Positions 56,901-64,000 of a stretch of 64,000 nt of DNA are shown here, one piece after another. Made by a program: the position numbers and the translations under genes. The notes beneath the pieces are model-generated. The model was not told the DNA's origin, made no database searches, and saw only the letters and a program-made list of their open reading frames with translations. Origin of the DNA: G965215045 sp965215045 (GTDB lineage Bacteria; Pseudomonadota; Gammaproteobacteria; JABABF01); NCBI GenBank assembly GCA_965215045.1, contig OZ244031.1, forward strand, positions 372,001 to 436,000. Direction: 5' to 3'. Position 1 is the stretch's first letter. Each line of letters opens with the position of its first letter.

Positions 56901-59900
56901 ACGCGCACCGGGGCCGGGGCCGGTGCGTTCAATACCACTTCCACGCTCACAGGACGCCCTTCGACCACCACGGACGGCGACAGGCTCAGCGAATCCAGTG
57001 CGTAATCATCACGGCCCACCGCGAGCTGCGCACTGCTCGCCGACACCACGATTTCCCCCGGCACGGGACTGGCCGTCACGGTGAAAAACTCGCGCGCCTC
57101 GGGCAGGTTGTCGTTCACGGCCCTCACGCCCACCGTGGCCGTGCGGTTCGCAACATTCAAACTCACCCGGCTCGCCGACAGCACCATATCCAAATTCTCC
57201 TCCAGGACCAGCTCCACCTCGATGTCAAAGCCCCCGGGCAACGCCCCGGCACCCACCGACAAAACACCACTTTCTCCTTCTGTCAGCACCAGGCGACTGA
57301 AACGCAATTGCACGGGCACCACCCGCAACGGGATCGGTGTCGCAAACCTGCTCGTCGGCACGTCCACCTGGTCCAGTGCATCCGCGGCATCCAGGAAATG
57401 CGCATCCCGCACGGAAAATTCATAAGCACCCGGCTGGAACAAACGTCTCATCTCTATGACGGCATCCACCCTTTGCCGGTCACTCCCCACCAGGGTGAAG
57501 GTCTCCGTGGTCCGCTCCATCGTCTCCAGGTTCTGTGTCTGCAACATCAATTCCAGTTGATCCCCGGCAAACAAGCGCTGGCTCAATCTTATGGTCAGCA
57601 CAAGTTCCCGACCGGATACAGCCTCGGACAACAGGGAACGCGTCAGGGCGTCCCGCAGGCTAAAAGAGAGAACGCTGTAGTCGTTGCGGGCAATGCTCAA
57701 CGGGGCAACCGCCATCAGCCCGTCGCCGCGAAATTCCAAGGGTATGATGATCCGGGGCTCCGAGCGATTGTCATCTCTTGCCGTCACGAGCACCTGTACC
57801 GAGGGACGCTCCGCACTCAGACGCCAGCGCGAGGCATCCAGGGAAACATCCAGCCGGAACCGCGGAATACTCACATCCACCACGATTTCACCCCGAACCA
57901 GGTTCTGCACGCTCAGGGTCAAAGTCGTACTCTCCCCTTCCCGGAGTACCGAACGGTCCAGGACCGCCTGCAGAACCACCGGCAGCGACACCGTCAATCC
58001 GGCCGTCGACGTCCCGGCAAAATCCGGCCCCCGCTGGTCGCCACCCGAACCCCGGTCTGCAAATACCGCATCCTGCACGAACACCACGTAGGGGCCCGCA
58101 ACATCCGTCGGCAGCGGGGCCGAACCGACACGGTCTCCCACCGCAATCCGCACCGTCGTCGTCCGCAACTCGCCCGTCCCCTCATGCTCCAGGCCCACCC
58201 GGACCTCCGCACCCCGCACCGCCGCCGGCACCGGTGCATTCAATTCCAACTCCACCTCCACCTCCTCGCCCGCAAGCACCTCCGAGGCCGACAGACTCAG
58301 CGTGCTCACGGCGTAGCCGTGGCGTGCCAGCTCCACGTCCAGGCTGACCGTGACCGGGGACAGCACACCACGCTCATCGGAGTTGCCGGAGGCACGCAGT
58401 ACGAAACGTTCCCGGGGCTCGGGCATGCCATCATCAAACACCTGCAGATCGAGCCGGGTCCCGGCCTCCGTGCCCACGGGAGTCGACACGGTCACGGCAT
58501 CCAGAACCCATGCCAGGTCCAGTTCGTTCGGCAGCACATCCAGGTTCACCTCCACCTCCTCGCCCGGCAGCAGGTTGCGGGCCAGCAGCGAGACCCCGTA
58601 CGTGTTCCCCTCCTCCAGCTCCCTCTCCTCCCCGAACACCAACTCCAACTCCAGGCCGACCCCGTCAAGACGCAGCGGTGCCGGCAATGCAGCTTGCCGG
58701 TCTCCCGGCTCACTAACACTGAAGCGCGCAGTGCTGATGCGCAGCGTATACACCCCCGCAGACGGCAGACGCAGAACAACCGAAGCCATACTGTCACCGG
58801 GCAGGAGCTCCACCTGCAGCGGAGAAAGTTCTGCATCCAGGCTGGCACCGCCGTCAACCTCCAGGGTCAGGCTCAAGGTGGACGGTGCCGGCTGCAAATC
58901 ATCCGCGGGCGAAACACTGCCCAGGCGCACTTCCACCTCCAGCGGCACTCCCGCACGCAGCATGCCGGAGGGCCCCTCCAGGTACAGCGCGTAATCCTCC
59001 CGCGGGACCGCCAGGGCAACACGGGCATCGTCGGTCTCCACGTCCTCCTCCAGGATGTCTGTAGCCGGGGCTGAACCCACGCCCCCCGACAAGGGTGCTG
59101 CCTCAACTACGGTGAGCCCCAGGATTTCGCGCGGCTCGGCCAGTTGATCCTGGAGGACCGGTATCCGCAACTGCCCGCGCGGATTGTTCGCCCTCAAGTG
59201 CAAGTCCTCAAACAGCATGGCAAAAACATCGGACGGCAGGTCGGTTCCGTCTCCCCCTATGTCGCTCCCGGGCATCGATTCAAGGCGGATCTTGAGTGTC
59301 AGCTCCAGGTTCTCCGCCTCCAGGTTCAGGAATGCCTCCTCGCCCTCCCGCACCAGTGCCCGGTCAAATTCCGCCCGCACGATAATCGGCAGCCCGACGA
59401 TGGCAAACTGCGCATCCGGTGCTGTTGTATCCAGCCGCTCCTGGTCCACCGCATCCCCCGTGTACACCCCGGATTGAAATTTCCCCCGCACGCTCAAGGT
59501 CCAGGTGCCCGGCCGGGACAGGCGCGCCGAAAGTTCCGCCCGCAGGGCACCGGGGGGCACCTCACCCCCGTCCCAGGATAGCGTCTGGCCATCTGCACGG
59601 CGGGCCTCCAGGGTCCAGCTCGCACTGGTCGGCAGACCTCCATTGAAGTTCACAACGGCGATGAAGTCCTGCCCCAGCGACAGGCTCACACCCTGCGGCA
59701 ACGGGCTGCGGCTCACACCATCCAGCAGCTCCAGACTCGTCACCCGGTAGTCGGCGCGCGCCACCGTCAGCGGCACCTCGCCACCCGCCAGGCGGTTGTC
59801 CATATCATCCCGTGCCACAACCTGCAGAATGAGTGCCGGCGGGGTGCGCGGGTTCGGCAACTCGTCATCTTGCACCTGGAACGGCACATTCACGGTCACG

Positions 59901-62900
59901 GAACTGTTGACACCGGCCGGCACCGATACAGCGATCATGTTGCTTGCCAGGCGCAACAACTGCCTGCCCTCGCGCGCCGACAGGGCCAGGCTCAGCTCCC
60001 GTGCCGCCGCCTGGTGATTGGTCACGGTCACGGACAGGTTCGCCTCGCTACCCTCGGCAACCGGGTCCGGGCTCAGCGACAAGGCCATGGATACCGGCGA
60101 CTCGATGACCTGTATTTCAACAGTGCCCGCGGACACGTCCAACTCCATCTGGTCTTCGGCGTATTCGAAGCTGGTGAAGCGCGCTCCCAGCACCGACACG
60201 GTCCATTCGCCGGCCGCAGGCAGGGCCAGGTTCACCGGCAGGCTCACGGGCGTCGCCTGGGCGGCATCCACGGGTTGGGTGAAGAGGGCTGCAGCCGGCA
60301 GCGTGCGGGAGAAAGTGCTCGGATTACCCGGGTCCGCCGCCGATGCCACCTGGAATTCCACCTCCACCGGGGCCGGCAGCATACCATTGAATGTCAGGCT
60401 CACCGGCACCGGTGCCGTCGCATACAGCGTGCCGCCCGGGTGCGTGAAATCCAGGGCCGTTACTGCGTAGTCGTTGCGCGCGATTGTTACTTGGATTTCG
60501 ACATGCTGGTAGAAGAAGTGCTCGGGATGATCAGGAGCCGATGTACCGAAGCCCAGGTGCCACCGGCCGCTGAACGTCAAAGCCTCGGCCGGCTCGGGGA
60601 TATCGTCCGCAAATATGGTTATTGGGAATTGCCCACCACGACGATATAGCGTACTACTATCAGAAACTGATAAGTCAGCCCCCGGTTGAGAACCCAAGGG
60701 ACGCGCTCGATCAACACGGACCCCCAATGTACCGAACACATTTGAGGTACTTATAGGAAATCTTAGGATTACTCTCCGTTCCACCACCGGAGCCGGCAAT
60801 GAGCTCAAAGTGATCACCGGTGGCGCAAAGGCCTCGACCTGGTGCGGTGCCACATCATCGGCCAGGAACAGCTCCCGCTGGTCGCCCGGCTCCGCACTGG
60901 CAAAGCGGGCACCCGTGAGCACCAGTTCATAATCACCCGGCTGCGGCAGATCGAAGGGCATGGTAACCTCGGTTTCCACGGACACGCCGTCTCCCACCAC
61001 CCGTATCTCAGTGCTGGCGAAATCGCGTCCCCGCCTCTCCCAGCTCAGCAGCACCACATCATCGGGAAACAGCACCGCACCCATACTGCCGCAGCGACCC
61101 GCCAGGCAATCCTCGATCGAAGTGTCTGTGCTGCCAGCCACGGTAACCAGGATGTTCAGCGGTATATGGTCCGCATAAATCTTGTTGTTTATCTGCTCCA
61201 TGGGGTCAGGGTTATCTCGAAAAATCTGGTACGAAGGCACGGCGTTCAGGTTGCGGATTGCGTAGCCGTGGCGCGGGATGGTGAGCAATACCACCACGGT
61301 CCGGGTCGCGGGCTCCAGTGAACTCACCGCATCCACGTACAGGCTAAAGGTCTCGCGCGGTTCGGCCAGGTGATCGGCGATAAAGCGCACCCACACCCAC
61401 TCAGAGGGCGTCGAGGCACTCAACACGAAAACCGGCATCGCTCTCCTGGAACCGTCATCATTCACAAATTCCGCATCCGCCCCGAAATCGTGCCGCAGCG
61501 TCACCCTAATCTCCTCACCCTGCTGCAGCTCGCCCACCTGCACTCTCACCAGTGCCGTGGTCCCTTCCACTCCCGTGGTGTCAATGCCCGCAACCAGCTC
61601 GGATGGAGTCACCCGCACCAGCGGCTCCGACACGCTCACCATCTGCGTCGCCGGCACGCCGTCCAAGTCCCGCTGATCCCCGCCGGTGAATGACTCAAAA
61701 CTCGCAGCACGCAGGGTGAATTCATACTCGCCCGCGCGCGCCAGCCACACTCTATCGATGACGGCAGAACTCTGACCCGCTGCAAGACGCAGCTCCCTGC
61801 TGTCCACCTCAACCGTCGTCGCACCCGAGCGGACACTCCAATCGACCACGGCCCGCACCGCAGCACCTGCCGGAATGGCACCGTTCAACTGCACGACCGG
61901 CCGCAACAGGCCGCCCGCTGTCGCCGCCGGCGGCAAGCCCGCAAGGCTCGCGGCAAAGCCGTGACGCACAATGACCGTCTCCGTGCTCGCCACCACCATC
62001 GGCACCGGGTGCAGTCTGCTCAAGCTGATGCGCACCCGCTCCCGGCCCTCCGGCAGCTCATCCTGCCTCGCTGTTACGTCGACCGTGAAGTCCGGGGTGG
62101 TCGGCCCCAGTGCAAATTCAATGACCGACGCCGCACCCGCACCGAAATACAGATCATCGCTTGCGAGCTCCAGGAGGAAGCTCATGGGGATGAGCACCCG
62201 GGTGTCCGGCGTCACATTCAGGACCGCCGTCTCGCCCTCGGCCAGCTCGGACCGGGACAGGGACAAGCGCGGCTGCGCTGCCCTCACGCTGATCTGCGGA
62301 CTCACCAACTCCGCCGCTGACGGAATGTCCCGCTGGTCCCCGGACGTCTGCTGGGCCTCAAAATATGCTTCCCGCACCCGGAGACTGTAGACCCCCGCCT
62401 CCAGCAGCATCATCTGCGCCCGGGCCATGCTCTCCCCGGCCATAATCTGCAACTCCCTCTCCACCGGCACACCCGGGCCGGAAAATTGCACCGTCACCCG
62501 CACCAGCCCCGCCGCCGGCACCTCACCGTTCAACCCCACCTCGAGCGCAAATCTTTCACCGGCCTCCACCGCAGGGGGCGCGCTCAGCAGGTTCACCTGG
62601 TACCCGTGACGCACCACCGCCACTCGCAACTCCACCGGCTCCACTGCAGCCCCGTAGGTCGGCATCCCCGACCACACCACGCTGAACTCCCGGCGCGGCT
62701 GTCCGCCCGTCAAATCCGTCAGTCCCAACCCGAAGGCCTGCCGCACATGAAAATGCGAGCCGGGAACCGAACGCCGCAATACCTGCACCTGCGTCGACGG
62801 GGACAGCGAAACCAGCATGTCCACCGCTTCCTGGGCCTCCGGCGGCTGCGCCTGCAACTCCGTGCGCAAGAGGAACTCCTCGTCCGATGCGCCGTCAAAA

Positions 62901-64000
62901 CTCCGGTCCCCCACACCCAGGTGGCGCAACTCCAGGGTCACCTCCGTACTTTCGCCCTGCGACAGCTCCAGGGCCCTCGTCGTCGACACCGGCACCCCGC
63001 CCGTACTCAACTTCACCAGGTGCAGACTCACTCTCACCCCCAGGCGCACCGCCACCGCGCTGTACTGCACATGATTGCCCGGCAACGCCGCATCTGCAGT
63101 CCGATCTTCCAACACCACCTGGTCGCCCGGTGCCGAACTCACGAAACGCGGAAACTCATCGGTGCCCACGTGATGGATCACCGGCACCGAACGGCGCACC
63201 CCCGTATCCAGCACCTCCAGACCCAGCCCAATCTGCACACGATCCACACCCGCCGGCACCTCCACCATCGTGCCCAGGCCCGGCAGAATATTCACGGTCA
63301 TGGTGTTCGCCTCCACGCCCGGCCAGTTCAGCGATGCGCTCAGCTCCACTGGCAATGGCGCGTTGAACACCAGGGTCGCCGTCGTCAGCCCATTCAATTG
63401 CGTCTCCGACGGCGACACCGACACCTCCATCAACGCATAACCATGTCGCGGGATGAACACCTGCGCCGTCGCCTCCCCGGCACCCGGTGCCGTCGCCCGC
63501 ACCAGCAGCTCCTCCCTGGGCTCCGGCATCCGCTCATCCAGCAATTCCACCTCCACCGTCGCCGTCGGCACCTCGAGACTCAACTCCACCTGCCTTGCAC
63601 TGCGCAAGAGCCAATCCGCGGCATCCGCACCCGCCAGGCCCTTCACGCTCAAACTCACCGGCAGGGTCTCACCCGCCTCCAGGTGATAGCGCAGCTGCTG
63701 TGCGGCCAGGGTCCAGCGCACGATACTGCCCTCCGCCGCCCACAAATCCGGCGGCAAATTCTGCGGGCTCAACTCCAGTGCCAGCGGCGGATCGCCCGCC
63801 TCCAGCATCAGGGGCGCAGGCAGTGCTGGCGGCATATCGCCCGGCTTCGCGCCAGCAAAATTCGCAGCAGTCACCGCCCACTCGTAGGTGCCCATCTCCG
63901 TCGGCGGCGAAAACACAAGCTGTACCTCCTCCTCTCCCGGGTCCAGGTCCAGTTGCAACTCCTCACTCGCAGAAGAAGGAGCGGTCAGTCTCACCGTAAT
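47888..64000 (-). CDS. Giant Calx-beta-like repeat protein, N-terminus beyond the window
   Basis: An open frame of about 5,370 codons enters from the right edge. It consists of about 23 tandem units of roughly 230 residues (24 with the frameshifted tail). Each unit has an anchor such as IGRNDY or IPRHGY, a first beta domain with the motif LNAPAP, a VYRVxxxxARF-like strand followed by DQ, then a second domain with LREGE, NL and DDxxEPRE, which resembles Calx-beta. Units are divergent, not recent copies. The visible ends of such proteins are usually surface or secreted adhesins that bind calcium; no signal peptide or secretion signal can be checked because the N-terminus is outside. The frame stops at 47888, a few codons after the frameshift that separates the true C-terminus (46947-47942). 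Function unknown; cell-surface adhesin is the best guess. Confidence 0.8.
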   Translation of the reverse strand: MTVRLTAPSSASEELQLDLDPGEEEVQLVFSPPTEMGTYEWAVTAANFAGAKPGDMPPALPAPLMLEAGDPPLALELSPQNLPPDLWAAEGSIVRWTLAAQQLRYHLEAGETLPVSLSVKGLAGADAADWLLRSARQVELSLEVPTATVEVELLDERMPEPREELLVRATAPGAGEATAQVFIPRHGYALMEVSVSPSETQLNGLTTATLVFNAPLPVELSASLNWPGVEANTMTVNILPGLGTMVEVPAGVDRVQIGLGLEVLDTGVRRSVPVIHHVGTDEFPRFVSSAPGDQVVLEDRTADAALPGNHVQYSAVAVRLGVRVSLHLVKLSTGGVPVSTTRALELSQGESTEVTLELRHLGVGDRSFDGASDEEFLLRTELQAQPPEAQEAVDMLVSLSPSTQVQVLRRSVPGSHFHVRQAFGLGLTDLTGGQPRREFSVVWSGMPTYGAAVEPVELRVAVVRHGYQVNLLSAPPAVEAGERFALEVGLNGEVPAAGLVRVTVQFSGPGVPVERELQIMAGESMARAQMMLLEAGVYSLRVREAYFEAQQTSGDQRDIPSAAELVSPQISVRAAQPRLSLSRSELAEGETAVLNVTPDTRVLIPMSFLLELASDDLYFGAGAASVIEFALGPTTPDFTVDVTARQDELPEGRERVRISLSRLHPVPMVVASTETVIVRHGFAASLAGLPPAATAGGLLRPVVQLNGAIPAGAAVRAVVDWSVRSGATTVEVDSRELRLAAGQSSAVIDRVWLARAGEYEFTLRAASFESFTGGDQRDLDGVPATQMVSVSEPLVRVTPSELVAGIDTTGVEGTTALVRVQVGELQQGEEIRVTLRHDFGADAEFVNDDGSRRAMPVFVLSASTPSEWVWVRFIADHLAEPRETFSLYVDAVSSLEPATRTVVVLLTIPRHGYAIRNLNAVPSYQIFRDNPDPMEQINNKIYADHIPLNILVTVAGSTDTSIEDCLAGRCGSMGAVLFPDDVVLLSWERRGRDFASTEIRVVGDGVSVETEVTMPFDLPQPGDYELVLTGARFASAEPGDQRELFLADDVAPHQVEAFAPPVITLSSLPAPVVERRVILRFPISTSNVFGTLGVRVDRARPLGSQPGADLSVSDSSTLYRRGGQFPITIFADDIPEPAEALTFSGRWHLGFGTSAPDHPEHFFYQHVEIQVTIARNDYAVTALDFTHPGGTLYATAPVPVSLTFNGMLPAPVEVEFQVASAADPGNPSTFSRTLPAAALFTQPVDAAQATPVSLPVNLALPAAGEWTVSVLGARFTSFEYAEDQMELDVSAGTVEIQVIESPVSMALSLSPDPVAEGSEANLSVTVTNHQAAARELSLALSAREGRQLLRLASNMIAVSVPAGVNSSVTVNVPFQVQDDELPNPRTPPALILQVVARDDMDNRLAGGEVPLTVARADYRVTSLELLDGVSRSPLPQGVSLSLGQDFIAVVNFNGGLPTSASWTLEARRADGQTLSWDGGEVPPGALRAELSARLSRPGTWTLSVRGKFQSGVYTGDAVDQERLDTTAPDAQFAIVGLPIIVRAEFDRALVREGEEAFLNLEAENLELTLKIRLESMPGSDIGGDGTDLPSDVFAMLFEDLHLRANNPRGQLRIPVLQDQLAEPREILGLTVVEAAPLSGGVGSAPATDILEEDVETDDARVALAVPREDYALYLEGPSGMLRAGVPLEVEVRLGSVSPADDLQPAPSTLSLTLEVDGGASLDAELSPLQVELLPGDSMASVVLRLPSAGVYTLRISTARFSVSEPGDRQAALPAPLRLDGVGLELELVFGEERELEEGNTYGVSLLARNLLPGEEVEVNLDVLPNELDLAWVLDAVTVSTPVGTEAGTRLDLQVFDDGMPEPRERFVLRASGNSDERGVLSPVTVSLDVELARHGYAVSTLSLSASEVLAGEEVEVELELNAPVPAAVRGAEVRVGLEHEGTGELRTTTVRIAVGDRVGSAPLPTDVAGPYVVFVQDAVFADRGSGGDQRGPDFAGTSTAGLTVSLPVVLQAVLDRSVLREGESTTLTLSVQNLVRGEIVVDVSIPRFRLDVSLDASRWRLSAERPSVQVLVTARDDNRSEPRIIIPLEFRGDGLMAVAPLSIARNDYSVLSFSLRDALTRSLLSEAVSGRELVLTIRLSQRLFAGDQLELMLQTQNLETMERTTETFTLVGSDRQRVDAVIEMRRLFQPGAYEFSVRDAHFLDAADALDQVDVPTSRFATPIPLRVVPVQLRFSRLVLTEGESGVLSVGAGALPGGFDIEVELVLEENLDMVLSASRVSLNVANRTATVGVRAVNDNLPEAREFFTVTASPVPGEIVVSASSAQLAVGRDDYALDSLSLSPSVVVEGRPVSVEVVLNAPAPAPVRVQATLESDQVDALAEVVVGERTARLTITPSRRGVYQVQVTATFVVSAADGRDQEAIGSGARTLTVEESHIRLQLELPRVVLGEGSTMRGTVEALGIRAGETVLVMLEADVADQLRFVPEMVELNADSRRAAVEVTAVDDTRSEERLPLVITARAAGAMPSTRPLAIGRNDYVIETLRPVPARVRTGQRFQVEVGLNAPAPEDVFLEIGLPGQSVPGRISRSESTVVLRFSPVSLPGAHTLQLLSAVFDGVAAVGDQTELPLGARAAEVDARQVQVLPAVRLETGLENALGEPVGRLREGEQALLVLSASNLTPDDVLSVEFDAGTGSAELLFQELSLRLDGRHASQAGTLGRTVRVEAVDDVEPERSQGFVLAVRTRGALVQLSTHALTVPRNDYRLDTLLLSAAEISEGDAVSVELELNAPAPATVSLTVQAASRMEGGAFREASGQVPQGHLTGRVSLSGLVEGEYTVRAQEAVFTDVDASSDEQYSLLAETPSPVASLRVRPPLSLGLSLADRVLREGQSTSLSLMVQNLLTGQTLELQLTSAPGFQVLFRPPGPYILDAAREELTLRLIAVDDEQPEARQAVLIRAAVGSEVQAELELTIGRSDYALSTLSLSAAEVSVLGELGVELELNAPAPSTVQVQVQVQGAEGLVTGELEIGRDRTSQSAVLVAPSTPGTYRVFASSARFQDMDETGVNQADLLALQPSPEKLLRVLSPVVLEAELEEMALREGAQTNLFLRARNLPAGQSLEVQLTVDLASDLAFEPPGPFTLSASTPLQTVRVRAQDDAEVEPRETATLLVQAGEISTRTRLAIGRSDYELRSLVLSRAEAFPGGVTTLRVTLNAVAPAAVEVSVAQFAPDGTMLLDTLQVAQGQEYGELGVSVPGQTGEYRFRVASAFFREQAPAEEQVFLADDSTTQTLRVREAPPVPGVPQLVLRLLDREGNPLAALAEGRTATLQVRVTELQDTGDLPVLLQQAGGGNDLFFGDGEQEMRVRLTTRTATVRVTLGVREDDMAEGRELLQLRARAEAGLAREAVLTLAVPRHGYRVSALQAPASVRVGTLELQVGLNAPVPPEALEAVLGVEVFRDGRLLAELTQELQDLRLAVGQRTGTLSVPVATTGVYGFRVSSARFAHAGSGADQPGPDFARLSTLNVTVRDALRLELSLRPYQVGHSLFGTGPGADILFVQEDHPNSVVGSIADGAVMDVLMHNRHPGQDFDVNVQVQTLHDQVRLQCHPRAPSEAGCSTAGAHEISYVQSRETMGVVRVRANRDDISPEDTRRVRVSVSAIDRQTGERAPTATVYVHLERHGYRYSRLFLVTPEPLYTGVPVEIGLVLNAVAPSTVRTSVAAPTPEHIFIYRGERTGTVTFEYGSPGVYTASVGFVHQAARQFLDGDDREIQTYYTTDNPEDRRLLRFTVLASPLDASAQLADSLLAEGERTTLTVTIRKEAGVSRPLVLEPEASPAEGVVFEGVPDRITIPGASTRHTTSFSLILRPNHDPEPRRQVRVRVFIKTPRGTVQAAPIVTPPLTIPRNDYALEWNLPPKLRVGELVFAGIDLNRAAPSTVDVTVSLVGPGYRQERELQIVGGRKFAPLVEFPAPTSAGAYRFAVSTSSFALTLAGDQPWPEAPAAVQREVPVPPLQLVLTAQNLPSGQWAAEGDTVRWILGAPNLVHHLEAEERLTTSLRIGELGLDDGQVDVRLGQSQVHLTRSMPTATVTVEILRDAMAEGREEFLLTASAPGASTGSASLFVPLHGYAVERLVFEPVEATPTQSVSLEVELNAAVPHTVTVSVVLASAQAGIRNLPDLRVSPNERLVRYTWIPDPAPAVYHGRLLRAVFPGDRRPGDQRELADRTGASALLRRGLVVEWDVRVDGTLVPQAAGSFLRQRVSEGQPLRVDVEARNLGSQDSLYGSDEEFRVRPVLQPVHAGVVTAEPSSLTLRLQLLEPPQASLQLTVVDDGVPEPRQEIELTLSGTPSYGASPPPAHLLLEVPRHGYQVQDLKLSSAAVQTDEEFYVEVELNAVVPAPVLLMLRYSATDVPQNLELRVAAGASTGRRFVSLPDAGNYRWTVQDARFLESEPGDQESLPVRTGVGAQLDVGVRRVLLSAWLDGGPEVILTEGQTATLRVSAGNLPANGSLRVDLATDAAELGLSSSRVSLSAEHPVATLTVTARADGVPEPRERVELRVSALDIPGVQEFVPASVAAVIPRHGYRWTAMRVVPSEVVLGGTARVFLELDGFLHTTVNATVRASLASGTSQTIEVELERSGDSGLSAPFTEVGEYELRLADAMFEETLEGDQPAPDGGELLSAQLTVSPSLGLEVMLAREVVREGEGTTLHISVSGLPARYSLVMEVVLDAQAAGQLEIVGSSTVRLSAAMPTAAVPLRALDDALPERRQLVGIEVRAEEVAGLGAQTVLAIGRNDYRVADLQLAPEQTVQGVEVRVQVELNVPVPATVTALVQALGADSTITAELLIAQYTSSASVFIEPPAAGVYRVSLGSARFTGDMPAAGDQVDLLQTLASPVRELRVDATVLEARLSRRVLAEGENATLTVRVSNPPAGEAVRVQIEGGDSQGQWSLSREHLLLSATTPQDTVQLRITDDAQAEPDRALHLQLIAVGRPDVEASSVSVTLLRSDYRVEAIQVSPAQLRPGDRMSLRVILNEKAPVPVDLEVQAQVMPQSGASEVVPIVSLRVAAGETSVTTTLLAGQTEGNYRYSVADAVYADGVGTLAFAGVSVSQEVLGPVVLAELQLMRDGEAVQFLLEGSTALLRIQTLNLLQSETVEFRVLHDGGTSLRLSSSIVELSGSMPMQTVVVTAVDDLRAERRQAVEIRVGALNLGGVEERTIGLSIPRNDFAVAALRVSPSEVPGASTVTVEVELNGEAPVAATGSVRLILDNEMASEIGPLALSIEAGRSTASVEVRLSEIGLYQGELGAFSFVEGLESEREIADEAVLGLVRVGVQVELTVDPVELQLAEGQSARHSTSWRRTWAGFGREKFWRSW

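Noticed and set aside
47888..64000. Numerous long + strand open frames opposite the giant gene
   Set aside because: They are antisense shadows produced by GC-rich codon bias; none shows domain character.

Overview
The window looks like a chromosomal segment of a GC-rich gammaproteobacterium. Several gene orders are ones known from that class: lptF-lptG facing pepA-holC-valS, fis beside purH-purD, a ubiquinone hydroxylase gene (coq7), and a tightly overlapping trpE-trpG-trpD-trpC operon. Two large TonB-dependent receptors, a fatty-acid beta-oxidation pair, ankyrin-repeat proteins, class 3 lipase-like proteins and a giant repeat protein suggest an aquatic or host-associated heterotroph; that lifestyle is inference.

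Layout. 1-3.6 kb: partial nadE, a pseudopilin-like gene, a small coiled-coil membrane protein, and an RNA phosphodiesterase/DNA glycosylase pair. 3.6-6.8 kb: TonB-dependent receptor 1. 6.8-21.5 kb: a mosaic accessory region, all on the minus strand. It holds one nearly complete IS481-type element (8286-9410), at least six fragments or end remnants of the same element, two ankyrin-repeat genes, two paralogous lipases, a coiled-coil lipoprotein, a broken amgK-murU locus, a phosphotransferase and TonB-dependent receptor 2. 21.5-25 kb: a fatty-acid oxidation multifunctional protein and a thiolase. 25-46.7 kb: mostly housekeeping genes (RDD protein, lptF/lptG, a Dam-like methylase, pepA, holC, valS, fis, purH, purD, coq7, trxB, VOC and OsmC proteins, a second coiled-coil membrane protein, trpC/D/G/E, a thiolase-like protein). 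46.9-64 kb: the 3' part of one giant gene, more than 5,700 codons visible, built from about 24 repeated units of roughly 230 residues and entering from beyond the right edge.

The most unusual feature is the mosaic region. Inverted ends of the IS481-type element bound units in which the transposase gene is largely replaced by other genes: an ankyrin protein in 10476-12528 and a lipase in 19743-21412. A second ankyrin gene and a second lipase gene sit beside longer transposase fragments. In every case the cargo gene runs in the transposase direction, with its 3' end nearest the transposase 3' relic. This resembles passenger-carrying IS derivatives (mobile insertion cassettes), here with eukaryotic-like or effector-like cargo.

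A second theme is local duplication at gene boundaries: tandem copies of the purH and RDD gene starts that form ladders of overlapping stop/start codons, a 42-bp repeat extending trpG, a copied 3' end of the giant gene, and short repeats expanding linkers in the lipases and a receptor loop. Gene-free stretches are short. The longer ones (6786-7262, 12457-13964, 15135-15461, 19738-20061, 21262-21582, 46649-46946) hold promoters, IS ends or gene relics, each listed below. I saw no tRNA, rRNA or CRISPR array.
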